Assembly (NCBI RefSeq): GCF_900116495.1
Contig: NZ_FPAY01000009.1
Location: 144,592-208,591, forward strand
Source of the DNA: Arthrobacter sp. ov118
Lineage (GTDB): Bacteria > Actinomycetota > Actinomycetes > Actinomycetales > Micrococcaceae
Length of the DNA: 64,000 nucleotides
Direction of reading: 5' to 3'
The stretch's first letter is position 1, and every line of letters begins with the position of its first letter. A program made the translations under genes and the position numbers. Below are positions 17,458 to 25,212 of this stretch, one piece after another. A model generated the notes under the pieces. That model saw only the letters and a list, made by a program, of their open reading frames with translations. It did not search any database and was not told the DNA's origin.

Positions 17458-17616
17458 ATGTGGTCCCTGGTGCTCATGGGCCTCGCCGGACTTCTGGTGG
17501 GCGGCGCCATCTCCTTCAAGCAGCAGAAAAGTCCGCGCTGGGTGCAGATCGTGTTCTACATCCTGGCCGGCATGTCGCTGCTGGCCGCCTACCTGTTGAC
17601 CCTGCCGGCGTCCTGA
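17458..17616 (+). CDS. Small two-helix membrane protein in the his operon
   Basis: 52 residues starting MWSLVLMGLAGLLVGG and ending LTLPAS. Two hydrophobic helices (about 2-17 and 29-49) flank a short basic loop (FKQQKSPRWVQ). The ATG follows the hisH stop with no gap (TAGATG), which argues for translational coupling and a real gene. No family assigned. It sits between hisH and priA, so a role near histidine synthesis is possible, but nothing in the sequence shows it. Confidence 0.75.
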   Translation: MWSLVLMGLAGLLVGGAISFKQQKSPRWVQIVFYILAGMSLLAAYLLTLPAS

Positions 17617-17665
17617 CCGTCCCGCCGCCTTCCCAACCACCCATTCCCAAGCTGAGGACCCCACG

Positions 17666-18412
17666 ATGACCACCGAATCCCCGCTGCCCGTACTCGAGCT
17701 TCTCCCCGCCGTCGACGTCGTCAACGGGCAGGCCGTCCGCCTGGTGCAGGGCGAAGCCGGCAGCGAGACGAGCTACGGCACGCCGTTGGAGGCCGCACTG
17801 AACTGGCAGCAGCAGGGCGCTGAATGGGTTCACCTGGTCGACCTGGACGCGGCCTTCGGGCGGGGCTCCAACGCGGAGCTGCTGCGCGAGGTCGTGGGCC
17901 GGCTCGACATCAACGTGGAGCTCTCCGGCGGCCTGCGCGACGACGAATCGCTCGAGAAGGCGCTCGATCTTGGCGTCGCCCGCGTCAACCTGGGCACGGC
18001 GGCTCTGGAGAACCCGGAATGGACGGCCCGCGCTATCGAGCGCTTTGGCGACAAGATCGCCGTCGGCCTGGACGTCCGCGGCACCACGCTCGCCGGCCGG
18101 GGCTGGACCAAGGAAGGCGGGGACCTCTGGGACGTGCTCGGCCGCCTGGAGGAGGCCGGCTGCGCCCGGTATGTCGTCACCGATGTGACCAAGGACGGCA
18201 CGCTGCAGGGCCCCAATGTCGAACTTTTGCGGCAGATGGTCGAGAAGACGGGCAAGCCCGTGGTGGCCTCCGGCGGTATTTCCAGCCTCGAGGACCTGTT
18301 GGTCCTTCGTTCCCTGGTGCCGCTCGGCGTCGAGGGCGCCATCGTCGGCAAGGCCCTCTACAACGGCAACTTCACACTGCCTGAGGCCCTCGACGTCGCT
18401 GGCCGGCGCTAG
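17666..18412 (+). CDS. priA: ProFAR isomerase, probable bifunctional PriA
   Basis: 248-residue (beta/alpha)8 isomerase acting on ProFAR in histidine synthesis. In many actinobacteria the same enzyme (PriA) also replaces TrpF in tryptophan synthesis. The catalytic Asp residues are in PAVDVVNG and VTDVTKDGT. A GRGW stretch near residue 140 is the place where PriA-type enzymes have the Arg/Trp loop for the second substrate, which supports the dual role. Confirmation needs absence of trpF elsewhere in the genome. Confidence 0.9.
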   Translation: MTTESPLPVLELLPAVDVVNGQAVRLVQGEAGSETSYGTPLEAALNWQQQGAEWVHLVDLDAAFGRGSNAELLREVVGRLDINVELSGGLRDDESLEKALDLGVARVNLGTAALENPEWTARAIERFGDKIAVGLDVRGTTLAGRGWTKEGGDLWDVLGRLEEAGCARYVVTDVTKDGTLQGPNVELLRQMVEKTGKPVVASGGISSLEDLLVLRSLVPLGVEGAIVGKALYNGNFTLPEALDVAGRR

Positions 18413-18425
18413 AGGGGCGGTGGCC

Positions 18426-19391
18426 ATGGCGCAGACGGGCGACCCCCGGGACCCTCATCAGCCCCATGGGTCCCAAGGTGCAGTGCAGGCGGGGGCGGAA
18501 GCGGCTCCGGTCCGGCACCTGCCCGGACACATCGCGGCTGCCCTTGCCGGCGCCGGCGGGGCCGCCGACTCCGCCGGGCAGCCGTGGGCAGGCCGAAGCC
18601 TGTCCGGCGACGACGCGAAGATCCACAATTTCGAAGACGACGACGGCACCGCCGACGCCGGCTACCTGGGCGCCATTGCCGGCCTCGCCGGGGGCACTGC
18701 CGATGAGGCGGCCGTGGTGACCGCGCTTGCCACAGCCCGCGTCTTCGTTCCCATCCTCGCCCAGCTCGCCGAAGAAGGTGAGGCCGTGGCCGGAGTGCAC
18801 GGCGACAAACTGCACGGCCACAAACTGCACAGCGACAAACAAGCCGACATGGCACTGGTGACCCTCAAGGCGCCGGACGGGCGGACCGCCATGCCGGTCT
18901 TCACCTCGGTCGCGGCACTTCAGGCCTGGCATCCGGAAGCCCGGCCGGTCGCCGTCTACGCGGCCCGGGCGGCACTGTCCGCTGTCGCGGAAGGGGCCGA
19001 GTTGCTCGTCCTGGATCCCGGCTCCGATGTGACGTTCGTGGTGCGCCGCCCGGCGGTGTGGGCCCTTGCCCGGCAACAGCCGTGGACGCCGTCGTATACC
19101 GATCCGGAAGTTGCCCGCACCATCGGGGAGAGCACGGCAGGCTTCCCGCCGGTCCGGCGTGTCGCCATCCAGCCGGGCCCCGGGGTGGCGGCGGTGACGG
19201 CCGATGGCGGGCGGCTGCCCGGCGGGGGAGTCGGTCCGGAACTTCGCGTGGTCCTGTACCTTGAAGACGGACTCGATGCCGCCGGCGTGCAGTCCGTCGT
19301 CACCGGTCTCAATAACGCCTGGGCCCGGAATGAAATCTTTGCCGAGCGGGTTGATTCGATCGAGGTCAAGCTGCAGCGCGCAGCTCCATAG
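18426..19391 (+). CDS. SseB-family protein
   Basis: 321 residues. A ~65-residue disordered N terminus leads to an SseB N-terminal-like domain (VFVPILAQLAEE, then ALVTLKAPDGRTAMPVFTS, then RAALSAVAEGAELLVLDPGS). Between the first two motifs is a short His/Lys repeat (HGDKLHGHKLHSDK). A second domain follows. Such SseB-like proteins are common beside hisA in Arthrobacter relatives, but no function is established and there is no type III secretion context. ATG at 18426, 13 bases after priA. Confidence 0.75.
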   Translation: MAQTGDPRDPHQPHGSQGAVQAGAEAAPVRHLPGHIAAALAGAGGAADSAGQPWAGRSLSGDDAKIHNFEDDDGTADAGYLGAIAGLAGGTADEAAVVTALATARVFVPILAQLAEEGEAVAGVHGDKLHGHKLHSDKQADMALVTLKAPDGRTAMPVFTSVAALQAWHPEARPVAVYAARAALSAVAEGAELLVLDPGSDVTFVVRRPAVWALARQQPWTPSYTDPEVARTIGESTAGFPPVRRVAIQPGPGVAAVTADGGRLPGGGVGPELRVVLYLEDGLDAAGVQSVVTGLNNAWARNEIFAERVDSIEVKLQRAAP

Positions 19392-19444
19392 CTGTCGGCC
19401 CAACGGGGGACCCCCGGTGCTGCCGTCGGCAGTACCAGAAGGAA

Positions 19445-20767
19445 ATGTACTCCGTGAATTTCGCGCTTTACCGGGAGCTGCTCTCCGTCCGCCCCATCAG
19501 GCGGCTCCTATTGGTCGGGATGATTGCCCGGATACCGCACTCGGCGGCCGGCGTCCTGCTGACTCTGCACATCGTCCTGACCCTCGGCCAGGGCTACGCC
19601 GCCGCCGGCGCAGCAGCCGCCGTCATGACGATCGGCATCGCCGTCGGCGCGCCGTGGCGTGGGCGCCGGGTCGACACCGTGGGGCTGCGCAAGGCGCTTA
19701 TTCCGTCCGTCATCTCCGAGACCGTGATCTGGTCGGTCGTCCCGCACGTCTCCTACGAGGTCCTGTTGCCCCTGGTTTTCGTCGGCGGCCTGCTGACACT
19801 GCCCATCTTCAGCGTGGTGCGGCAGTCGCTGGGCGTACTGGCGCCCGGTGAACAGCGCCGCACGGCCTTCGCCCTGGACGCCATCGCCACCGAACTGGTC
19901 TTCATGATCGGCCCCGCGGTCGGCGCCGTCGTGGCGACCAGCGGGCAGTCCGTCCTGGGCCTGACGGTCGTGGGAGTGGCCACGTCCGTCTCGGGACTCT
20001 TCCTCATGTGGTTCAATCCGCCCACCCGCAGCGCTGCCCCAGATGCCGGGCTCGAGGCCGAAGAGCTCGAATGCGCGGAGGGCGCCGTCGTCGCCGCCGC
20101 ACCGGCCCACCTGCAGGAAGCCGCGGCCGAGCTGGCGCCGCTGGCAGCCGCTGCAGAGGAACGGAGGCAGCGTGTTTCCGGCCTGCGGCACAGGGTGAGC
20201 CGCAACTTCAGCTGGTTCACGGCCGCTGTGGCATCCGTGTTCGCTGTCGCGGCCGGCGCCGGCATGGTCCTGAGCGGCACCGACGTCGGGATCGTCGCAG
20301 CCCTTCAGAGCGGAGGCCACGAGGCTGAAATCGGGATCGTCTTCCTCTTCTGGTGCGCAGCCTCGGTGGTGGGCGGCCTGCTCTACGGCGCCATGCACCG
20401 GCCGATCTCGCCGATCTTCCTGCTGCTGGGCATGTCCGCCCTGACCATCCCGATGGCCTTCGCCACCGACACCTGGACCCTCAGCCTGCTCGCGCTGTTG
20501 CCCGGTCTGCTCTGTGCACCGGTGCTGTCCGCGGCCTCGGAAAAAGTGGCAGAGCTGGTTGACGAGAGCCGGCGCGGCGAGGCGATGGGCTGGTACGGAT
20601 CCTCACTCACCGGCGGAGTGGCCCTCGGCGCCCCGCTCGCCGGACTGTTCATCGACGTCATCGGCCCCTCGGCAGGCTTCGTTTCCGTAGGGCTGGCGGG
20701 TGTGGCCCTCTGCCTGGTTGGACTCGTCCTGCAGCGGGCGCGGCGCCGCCGCCTGGCTGCGGCCTGA
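19445..20767 (+). CDS. MFS transporter
   Basis: About 440 residues with two sets of hydrophobic helices separated by a charged loop (about residues 200-260, rich in Glu and Ala), consistent with a 12-helix major facilitator. The N-terminal half has MTIGIAVGAPWRGRRVDTVGLRKAL, the loop 2-3 signature of the superfamily. Substrate unknown. ATG at 19445 has its AAGGA too close; a GTG at 19454 (NFALYRELL) has better spacing. Confidence 0.87.
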   Translation: MYSVNFALYRELLSVRPIRRLLLVGMIARIPHSAAGVLLTLHIVLTLGQGYAAAGAAAAVMTIGIAVGAPWRGRRVDTVGLRKALIPSVISETVIWSVVPHVSYEVLLPLVFVGGLLTLPIFSVVRQSLGVLAPGEQRRTAFALDAIATELVFMIGPAVGAVVATSGQSVLGLTVVGVATSVSGLFLMWFNPPTRSAAPDAGLEAEELECAEGAVVAAAPAHLQEAAAELAPLAAAAEERRQRVSGLRHRVSRNFSWFTAAVASVFAVAAGAGMVLSGTDVGIVAALQSGGHEAEIGIVFLFWCAASVVGGLLYGAMHRPISPIFLLLGMSALTIPMAFATDTWTLSLLALLPGLLCAPVLSAASEKVAELVDESRRGEAMGWYGSSLTGGVALGAPLAGLFIDVIGPSAGFVSVGLAGVALCLVGLVLQRARRRRLAAA

Positions 20768-20800
20768 GCGTTCGCCGGACGCCGCCGGTCGGTCGTTAAC

Positions 20801-20841
20801 GACGCCGGCGGGCGGACCTGGCTGGTCCGCCCGCCGGCGTC
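20801..20841. terminator. Perfect 18-bp hairpin between convergent genes
   Basis: Left arm 20801-20818 and right arm 20824-20841 (GGTCCGCCCGCCGGCGTC) are exact reverse complements with a 5-base loop. No T run follows on either strand, so it may act by pausing or with Rho. It separates the MFS gene from the convergent DUF1844 gene. Confidence 0.7.
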
Positions 20842-20872
20842 TACTGGCTCAAAGCTTTAGTTGACTGATGCT

Positions 20873-21259
20873 TTAGTTCACTGGGCCGGTGTACTTCTCG
20901 CCCGGACCCTTGCCCGGGGCGTCCGGGATAGTCGATTCCTCGCGGAAGGCCAACTGGAGCGAGCGCAGTCCATCGCGCAACGGGCCGGCGTGCTGTGAGC
21001 CGATTTCCGGTGCAGCGGCGGTCACCAGGCCGGCAAGGGCGGTGATCAGCTTGCGGGCCTCGTCCAGGTCCTTGAGCTCCTGGGCATTTTCCTCGGCGGC
21101 GAGGCCGAGCTTCACTGCGGCGGCACTCATCAGGTGCACGGCGGCGGTGGTGATGACTTCGATTGCGGGGACTTCCGAGATGTCGCGGATCTGGGCCGAC
21201 ACGTCGGCCGGGGCGGCCGTGGACTCGAAAACGTGGGAATTACGGTCTGAAGTGCTCAT
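20873..21259 (-). CDS. DUF1844 domain protein
   Basis: 128 residues. The core IEVITTAAVHLMSAAAVKLGLA, then EENAQELKDLDEARKLITALAGLV, is the DUF1844 pattern, an all-helical family of unknown function often located beside infC in actinobacteria. The start at the MSTSDRNSH methionine is chosen because the sequence upstream is not protein-like. Divergent from infC. Confidence 0.82.
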   Translation of the reverse strand: MSTSDRNSHVFESTAAPADVSAQIRDISEVPAIEVITTAAVHLMSAAAVKLGLAAEENAQELKDLDEARKLITALAGLVTAAAPEIGSQHAGPLRDGLRSLQLAFREESTIPDAPGKGPGEKYTGPVN

Positions 21260-21529
21260 GCTGGTAAGCTTGTCACAGACCGACTGAATGTCGTTATTCT
21301 CAGGGGGCGGCCGGCGACGCATACGTGCGTTGAGCGGGTGTCTTTCTGTAGGATTGGCTTTTAGTTTGCAAGCGGAGTTCTCTCCCACCCGCGTCAGCCG
21401 CGAAACTTCCTTCGGGAAGCCCCTCCCTCGCAGGAGTCAAGGTTGCCGGGTACCTGGTCGGGCATTACCTCGGACTCCGGTCCGATGGATGTGCATGCCG
21501 CCTCCCTGAGGCCGGCAGCTCCGATCTCG

Positions 21530-21570
21530 AGGCCTTCGATTGCTCCGGCAATTGGGGGCCTTCTCTTTTT
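21530..21570 (+). terminator. Attenuator-like terminator in the infC leader
   Basis: 14-base arms AGGCCTTCGATTGC (21530-21543) and GCAATTGGGGGCCT (21548-21561) pair along their full length with three G-U wobbles, TCCG loop, then TCTCTTTTT. It lies 38 bases before the infC start, so it would stop transcription before infC unless antiterminated. Upstream, 21260-21529 contains a TAGGAT -10-like hexamer (21349-21354) and no gene. Confidence 0.75.
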
Positions 21571-21608
21571 GCCGGTGGAATACCCCTCACGAACACAGGA
21601 GCTTTAAC

Positions 21609-22757
21609 ATTAGCGAGCCAAGAATCAATGAGCGTATCCGCGTCCCCGAGGTGCGGCTGGTCGGCCCTGCAGGCGAACAGGTAGGAATCGTCCGTATTGA
21701 GGATGCCCTGCGTTTGGCTGCCGAGTCCGACCTTGATCTCGTTGAAGTTGCACCGCAGGCCAAGCCTCCGGTGTGCAAGCTGATGGACTTCGGCAAGTAC
21801 AAGTACGAAGCCGCTGTCAAGGCGCGCGAGGCCCGGAAGAACCAGACCAACACGGTCCTGAAGGAAATCCGTTTCCGCCTGAAGATCGACACCCACGACT
21901 ACGAGACGAAGCGCGGCCACGCGCTCCGCTTCCTCGGTGCCGGCGACAAGGTCAAGGCCATGATCCAGTTCCGCGGCCGTGAGCAGCAGCGCCCCGAAAT
22001 GGGCATCCGTCTGCTGCAGCGCTTCGCCGAGGACGTCGCCGAAGTAGGCGTTGTGGAGTCCAGCCCGCGGATCGATGGCCGCAACATGGTCATGGTGGTG
22101 GGCCCGCTGAAGAACAAGGCTGAAGCCAAGGCGGAGGCGCGCCGCGCAACGCAGCGTGCAGAAGCCAAGGCGGAGAACGAAGCCAAGGCGTCTGGCCGTG
22201 TGGATGTCTCAGGTGGCAACGCACCGCTGACCCAGACGCTGTCGGATCTCCTGCCGGAAGGCTTTGCCGCTGCAACGGAGGCTCCGGCGACGGAAGCCCC
22301 CGCCGCCGAGGCGCCCGCGGCCGAAGAGACCCAGGCCGAAGAGGTCAAGGTCGAAGAGGTCAAGGTCGAAGAGGCCAAGGTCGAAGAGACCGCGGCCGCG
22401 CAGGCCCCGGTCGAAGAGGCCAAGGCTGCCGAGGCTCCGGCCCAGGAAGCACCGAAGGAAGCTGCTCCCAAGGCGGCCGAGAAGCCGGCAGAAGCGAAGG
22501 CTCCCGCGGCTCCGAAGGCGGCGGAGAAGCCCGCTGCAGCGAAGGCTCCCGCGGCTCCGAAGGCAGCCCCGGCGCCTGCAGCCAAGGCATCCGAGGAAAA
22601 GGCGCCTGAGGAAAAGGCCGCTCCGGCCGCTCCGGCTGCAGCTCCGAAGCCGGTCGCTGCTCCGAAGCCGGTGCCGAGGCCTTCAGCGCCGAAGCCCGCC
22701 GCGCGGCCGGCCGCCCCCCGGGCTGCGGCCAAGCCTGGCAGCAAGAAGACCAACTAG
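21609..22757 (+). CDS. infC: Translation initiation factor IF-3 with long C-terminal extension
   Basis: IF-3 binds 30S subunits and checks start-codon selection. The conserved protein begins ISEPRINERIRVPEVRLVG, so the start is the rare ATT at 21609 preceded by AGGAG; in other bacteria this gives autoregulation because IF-3 rejects such starts. The IF-3 N domain (to about residue 75), linker helix and C domain (to ~175) are present. The remaining ~200 residues are an Ala/Glu/Lys/Pro-rich tail, which is unusual outside actinobacteria. Confidence 0.94.
   Translation: MSEPRINERIRVPEVRLVGPAGEQVGIVRIEDALRLAAESDLDLVEVAPQAKPPVCKLMDFGKYKYEAAVKAREARKNQTNTVLKEIRFRLKIDTHDYETKRGHALRFLGAGDKVKAMIQFRGREQQRPEMGIRLLQRFAEDVAEVGVVESSPRIDGRNMVMVVGPLKNKAEAKAEARRATQRAEAKAENEAKASGRVDVSGGNAPLTQTLSDLLPEGFAAATEAPATEAPAAEAPAAEETQAEEVKVEEVKVEEAKVEETAAAQAPVEEAKAAEAPAQEAPKEAAPKAAEKPAEAKAPAAPKAAEKPAAAKAPAAPKAAPAPAAKASEEKAPEEKAAPAAPAAAPKPVAAPKPVPRPSAPKPAARPAAPRAAAKPGSKKTN
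22330..22600 (+). repeat. Repetitive coding tail of infC
   Basis: Imperfect direct repeats: GAAGAGGTCAAGGTC-type units (about 22336-22390), coding for alternating Glu-Val-Lys, and AAGGCTCCCGCGGCTCCG-type units (about 22497-22562), coding for Lys-Ala-Pro. They lie in the low-complexity extension and probably vary in number between strains. Confidence 0.75.
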
Positions 22758-22762
22758 TTCAC

Positions 22763-22820
22763 GGCTGCCGGACAGCAATGTCCGGCAGCAAGCAACCAGC
22801 ACGCCGCCCGCAGGGGCGGC
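22763..22820 (+). promoter_or_regulatory. Two hairpins between infC and rpmI
   Basis: First: GCTGCCGGACA (22763-22773), loop GCAA (a GNRA tetraloop), TGTCCGGCAGC (22778-22788). Second: GCCGCCC (22803-22809) with GGGCGGC (22814-22820). No T tract. They may be processing sites or part of r-protein feedback on the rpmI-rplT message. Confidence 0.5.
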
Positions 22821-22872
22821 TGCACGAAAGAGCTGCAGACTTTTCTGCGGATACGTAAGGAGATCGGTTCCC

Positions 22873-23067
22873 ATGCCGAAGATGAAGACCCACAGCGGTG
22901 CTAAGAAGCGCTTCAAGCTGACCGGTAGCGGCAAGCTGCGCCGCCAGCAGGCCAACCGCCGCCACTACCTCGAGCACAAGTCCTCGCGGCTGACCCGTCG
23001 CCTTGCCGGCGACAAGATCGTCTTCAAGGGCGACGCCAAGGTCATCCGCAAGATGCTCGGCATCTAA
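22873..23067 (+). CDS. rpmI: 50S ribosomal protein L35
   Basis: 64 residues, MPKMKTHSGAKKRFKLTGSG, ending KVIRKMLGI, the standard L35 length and sequence. AAGGAGAT eight bases upstream of the ATG. Between infC and rplT, the usual order. Confidence 0.97.
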   Translation: MPKMKTHSGAKKRFKLTGSGKLRRQQANRRHYLEHKSSRLTRRLAGDKIVFKGDAKVIRKMLGI

Positions 23068-23189
23068 GTTCCAAGTTCCCTGGCTGTTCGCCACCTGGCA
23101 GCGGTCAACTACCAAAAAGGCTTCTCAGGCCAGCCGGACTACTTCCGGCAGTAGACGCTTGGGATCAGAATTTTCGAAGGAGTACGCAC

Positions 23190-23645
23190 GTGGCACGTGT
23201 GAAGAGGGCAGTAAACGCCCACAAGAAGCGCCGGGTTATCCTCGAACGCGCAAAGGGCTACCGTGGACAGCGTTCACGCCTGTACCGCAAGGCCAAAGAG
23301 CAGCTGCTGCACTCGTTTGTGTACAGCTACGGCGACCGCAAGAAGAAGAAGGGCGACTTCCGCCGTCTTTGGATCCAGCGCATCAACGCTGCATCCCGCG
23401 CCAACGGCCTGACCTACAACCGCCTGATCCAGGGCCTGAAGGCCGCTGAGGTTGAGGTTGACCGCCGCATGCTGGCCGAGCTCGCCGTTTCCGACGCCAA
23501 CGCCTTCGCCGCGCTGGTCCAGGTCGCCAAGGATGCGCTGCCCGCCGACACGTCCGCTCCGGCCGTCCAGGCCGAGGCCGCTGCCGCTCCGAAGGCTGCC
23601 AAGAAGGCTCCGGCCAAGAAGGCAACCGCCGAGGCCGCAAAGTAG
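23190..23645 (+). CDS. rplT: 50S ribosomal protein L20
   Basis: L20 nucleates 50S assembly and in Bacillus represses its own operon. VKRAVNAHKKRRVILERAKGY and the KKKGDFRRLWIQRINAA stretch are typical. The core ends near residue 120; the last ~28 residues are an Ala/Lys-rich tail, so at 151 residues it is longer than the ~118 usual elsewhere. Confidence 0.97.
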   Translation: MARVKRAVNAHKKRRVILERAKGYRGQRSRLYRKAKEQLLHSFVYSYGDRKKKKGDFRRLWIQRINAASRANGLTYNRLIQGLKAAEVEVDRRMLAELAVSDANAFAALVQVAKDALPADTSAPAVQAEAAAAPKAAKKAPAKKATAEAAK

Positions 23646-23710
23646 TTCCTGCAGCCGTCCAAGGACTGCTCCGTTCAAGAACCTGCTGCGAGAGCAACTA
23701 AGGTTCTTAT

Positions 23711-24607
23711 ATGAACGAAACCGGGCGCCCGCAAGACTTTCCACTCTCCAATCCCCGAGCCGATCGGGTGCGGGACGTGGCAAAGCTTGCCGGGCGCCCG
23801 GCCCGTTTAAAGCGCGGGCAGTTCCTGGCCGAAGGCCCGCAAGCAGTGGGTGAGGCCCTGGCCCTGCACCAGAAGCGGATTGCGGCGGGGGAGCCCGGCA
23901 TCGTCCGCGAAGTGTTCGCCAGCGGGGCCTGCCTGGACCGGCATCCGGAACTGGAGAAACTCGCCGAGGGAACCAACGCCCGGCTCGCCACCGACGATGT
24001 ACTCGCCGCCATGGCGGATACGGTCAACCCGCAGGGAATCATCGCCGTCTGCACGTTCCTCGATGTCAGCCTCGAGGAAGTGCTGGATGCAGCGCCGAAG
24101 CTGATCGCCGTCCTGTGCCAGGTCCGGGACCCCGGCAACGCCGGCACCGTCCTCCGCGCGGCCGATGCGGCAGGTGCTGACGCCGTCGTCCTGACCGGCT
24201 CCAGCGTTGACATCTACAACCCCAAGGCAGTCCGCTCGACGGCGGGGTCCCTCTTCCACCTGCCGATCGTCCTCGGCGCCGATGTGGCGGAGCTGGTGGC
24301 CCGTTGCAAGGAGCGGGGTATCGGTGTGCTCGCCGCCGACGGGTACGGCCAGCTGAACCTGGACCGGCTCCAGGACGAGAACGCGGCCCGCCGGCTCGGG
24401 GCTTCAGCAGCGGAATCGGCCTACGCCCTGGAGAAGCCCACAGCGTGGCTCTTCGGCAACGAGGCGCAGGGGCTGTCCGAGGATGAAATCGCCCTGGCCG
24501 ACCACCGCGTGGCCGTGCCGGTCTATGGGGAAGCGGAAAGCCTTAACCTCGGCACCGCGGCAACAGTGTGCCTCTACGCCAGTGCTCGCTCGCAGCAGGC
24601 ACCCTAG
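23711..24607 (+). CDS. TrmH/SpoU-family RNA 2'-O-methyltransferase
   Basis: 298-residue SPOUT methyltransferase, probably modifying rRNA or tRNA ribose. An N-terminal substrate-binding domain (AKLAGRPARLKRGQFLAEGPQAV) is followed by SPOUT motif 1 RDPGNAGTVLRAADAAGADAVVL, motif 2 WLFGNEAQGLS and motif 3 LNLGTAATVCLYA. The gene order rplT-trmH-pheS is conserved in actinobacteria; here pheST lies ~10 kb further on, so the block has been split by insertion. An AAGAACCT/AGGTTCTT inverted repeat (23677-23708) lies just before the ATG. Confidence 0.9.
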   Translation: MNETGRPQDFPLSNPRADRVRDVAKLAGRPARLKRGQFLAEGPQAVGEALALHQKRIAAGEPGIVREVFASGACLDRHPELEKLAEGTNARLATDDVLAAMADTVNPQGIIAVCTFLDVSLEEVLDAAPKLIAVLCQVRDPGNAGTVLRAADAAGADAVVLTGSSVDIYNPKAVRSTAGSLFHLPIVLGADVAELVARCKERGIGVLAADGYGQLNLDRLQDENAARRLGASAAESAYALEKPTAWLFGNEAQGLSEDEIALADHRVAVPVYGEAESLNLGTAATVCLYASARSQQAP

Positions 24608-24633
24608 GGCCCGGCGCCGGCCGGAACCGGGCC

Positions 24634-24669
24634 ACAAAAAAGCGGGGCCCGCCTAAAGGTGGGCTCCGC
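24634..24669 (-). terminator. Rho-independent terminator of the GlsB gene
   Basis: GCGGGGCCCGCC (24642-24653), loop TAAA, GGTGGGCTCCGC (24658-24669), with two wobble pairs. On the minus strand it is followed by a T run (complement of ACAAAAAA, 24634-24641). A second GGCCCGG/CCGGGCC hairpin (24608-24633) lies beside it and could serve the plus-strand gene. Confidence 0.8.
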
Positions 24670-24716
24670 CGTCGTACTGTAACTGCCGCGAAGTGCGCGG
24701 TCAGTGCCGTGCAGAA

Positions 24717-24983
24717 TTAGGTGGTCTTGTTGCGTCCTGTGATGGCGCCGTAGATGCCTGCAACCGCGAGGCCACCGACAATGGCCAGGAGCCAGGAACC
24801 GAGGTTCCAGAATTCCATTTTGCCGCCGCCGAACAGAAGATCGCCGATCCAGCCACCGACAATGGCTCCGACGACGCCGAGAACGAGGCTGGTAACCCAA
24901 CCGCCGCCGACCCTGCCGGGCATAACTGCCTTGACGATTGCACCTACTATGAGTCCGAGAATGATCCAGCCAAGAAAGCCCAT
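24717..24983 (-). CDS. GlsB/YeaQ/YmgE-family stress membrane protein
   Basis: 88 residues, three hydrophobic helices with glycine-rich turns (MGFLGWIILGLIVGAIVKAV, then VTSLVLGVVGAIVGGWIGDLL, then a third). This transglycosylase-associated family is induced by stress in many bacteria; molecular role unknown. ATG chosen for the perfect AGGAGGAG ribosome site four bases upstream. Confidence 0.88.
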   Translation of the reverse strand: MGFLGWIILGLIVGAIVKAVMPGRVGGGWVTSLVLGVVGAIVGGWIGDLLFGGGKMEFWNLGSWLLAIVGGLAVAGIYGAITGRNKTT

Positions 24984-25212
24984 GTCTCCTCCTACATATT
25001 CGTCGGCATCCAAATTGTGAATCCCGAACATGGCTTCAAGCTAACATAGGCCGGATTGCTTGTCAGCAGGGGAGTGCCCAATCGTTACGTGGCCGCGTCG
25101 GTCCCTGCGGCGATTCGGCGGCCGTCCTGAAACGGGTACGGTATTCCTTGGGCGCCGGGTTTTCCGGGGTCCGGTGTACACCGGGGTAAGAACCCGAAAA
25201 GGAGAAGCGCAC

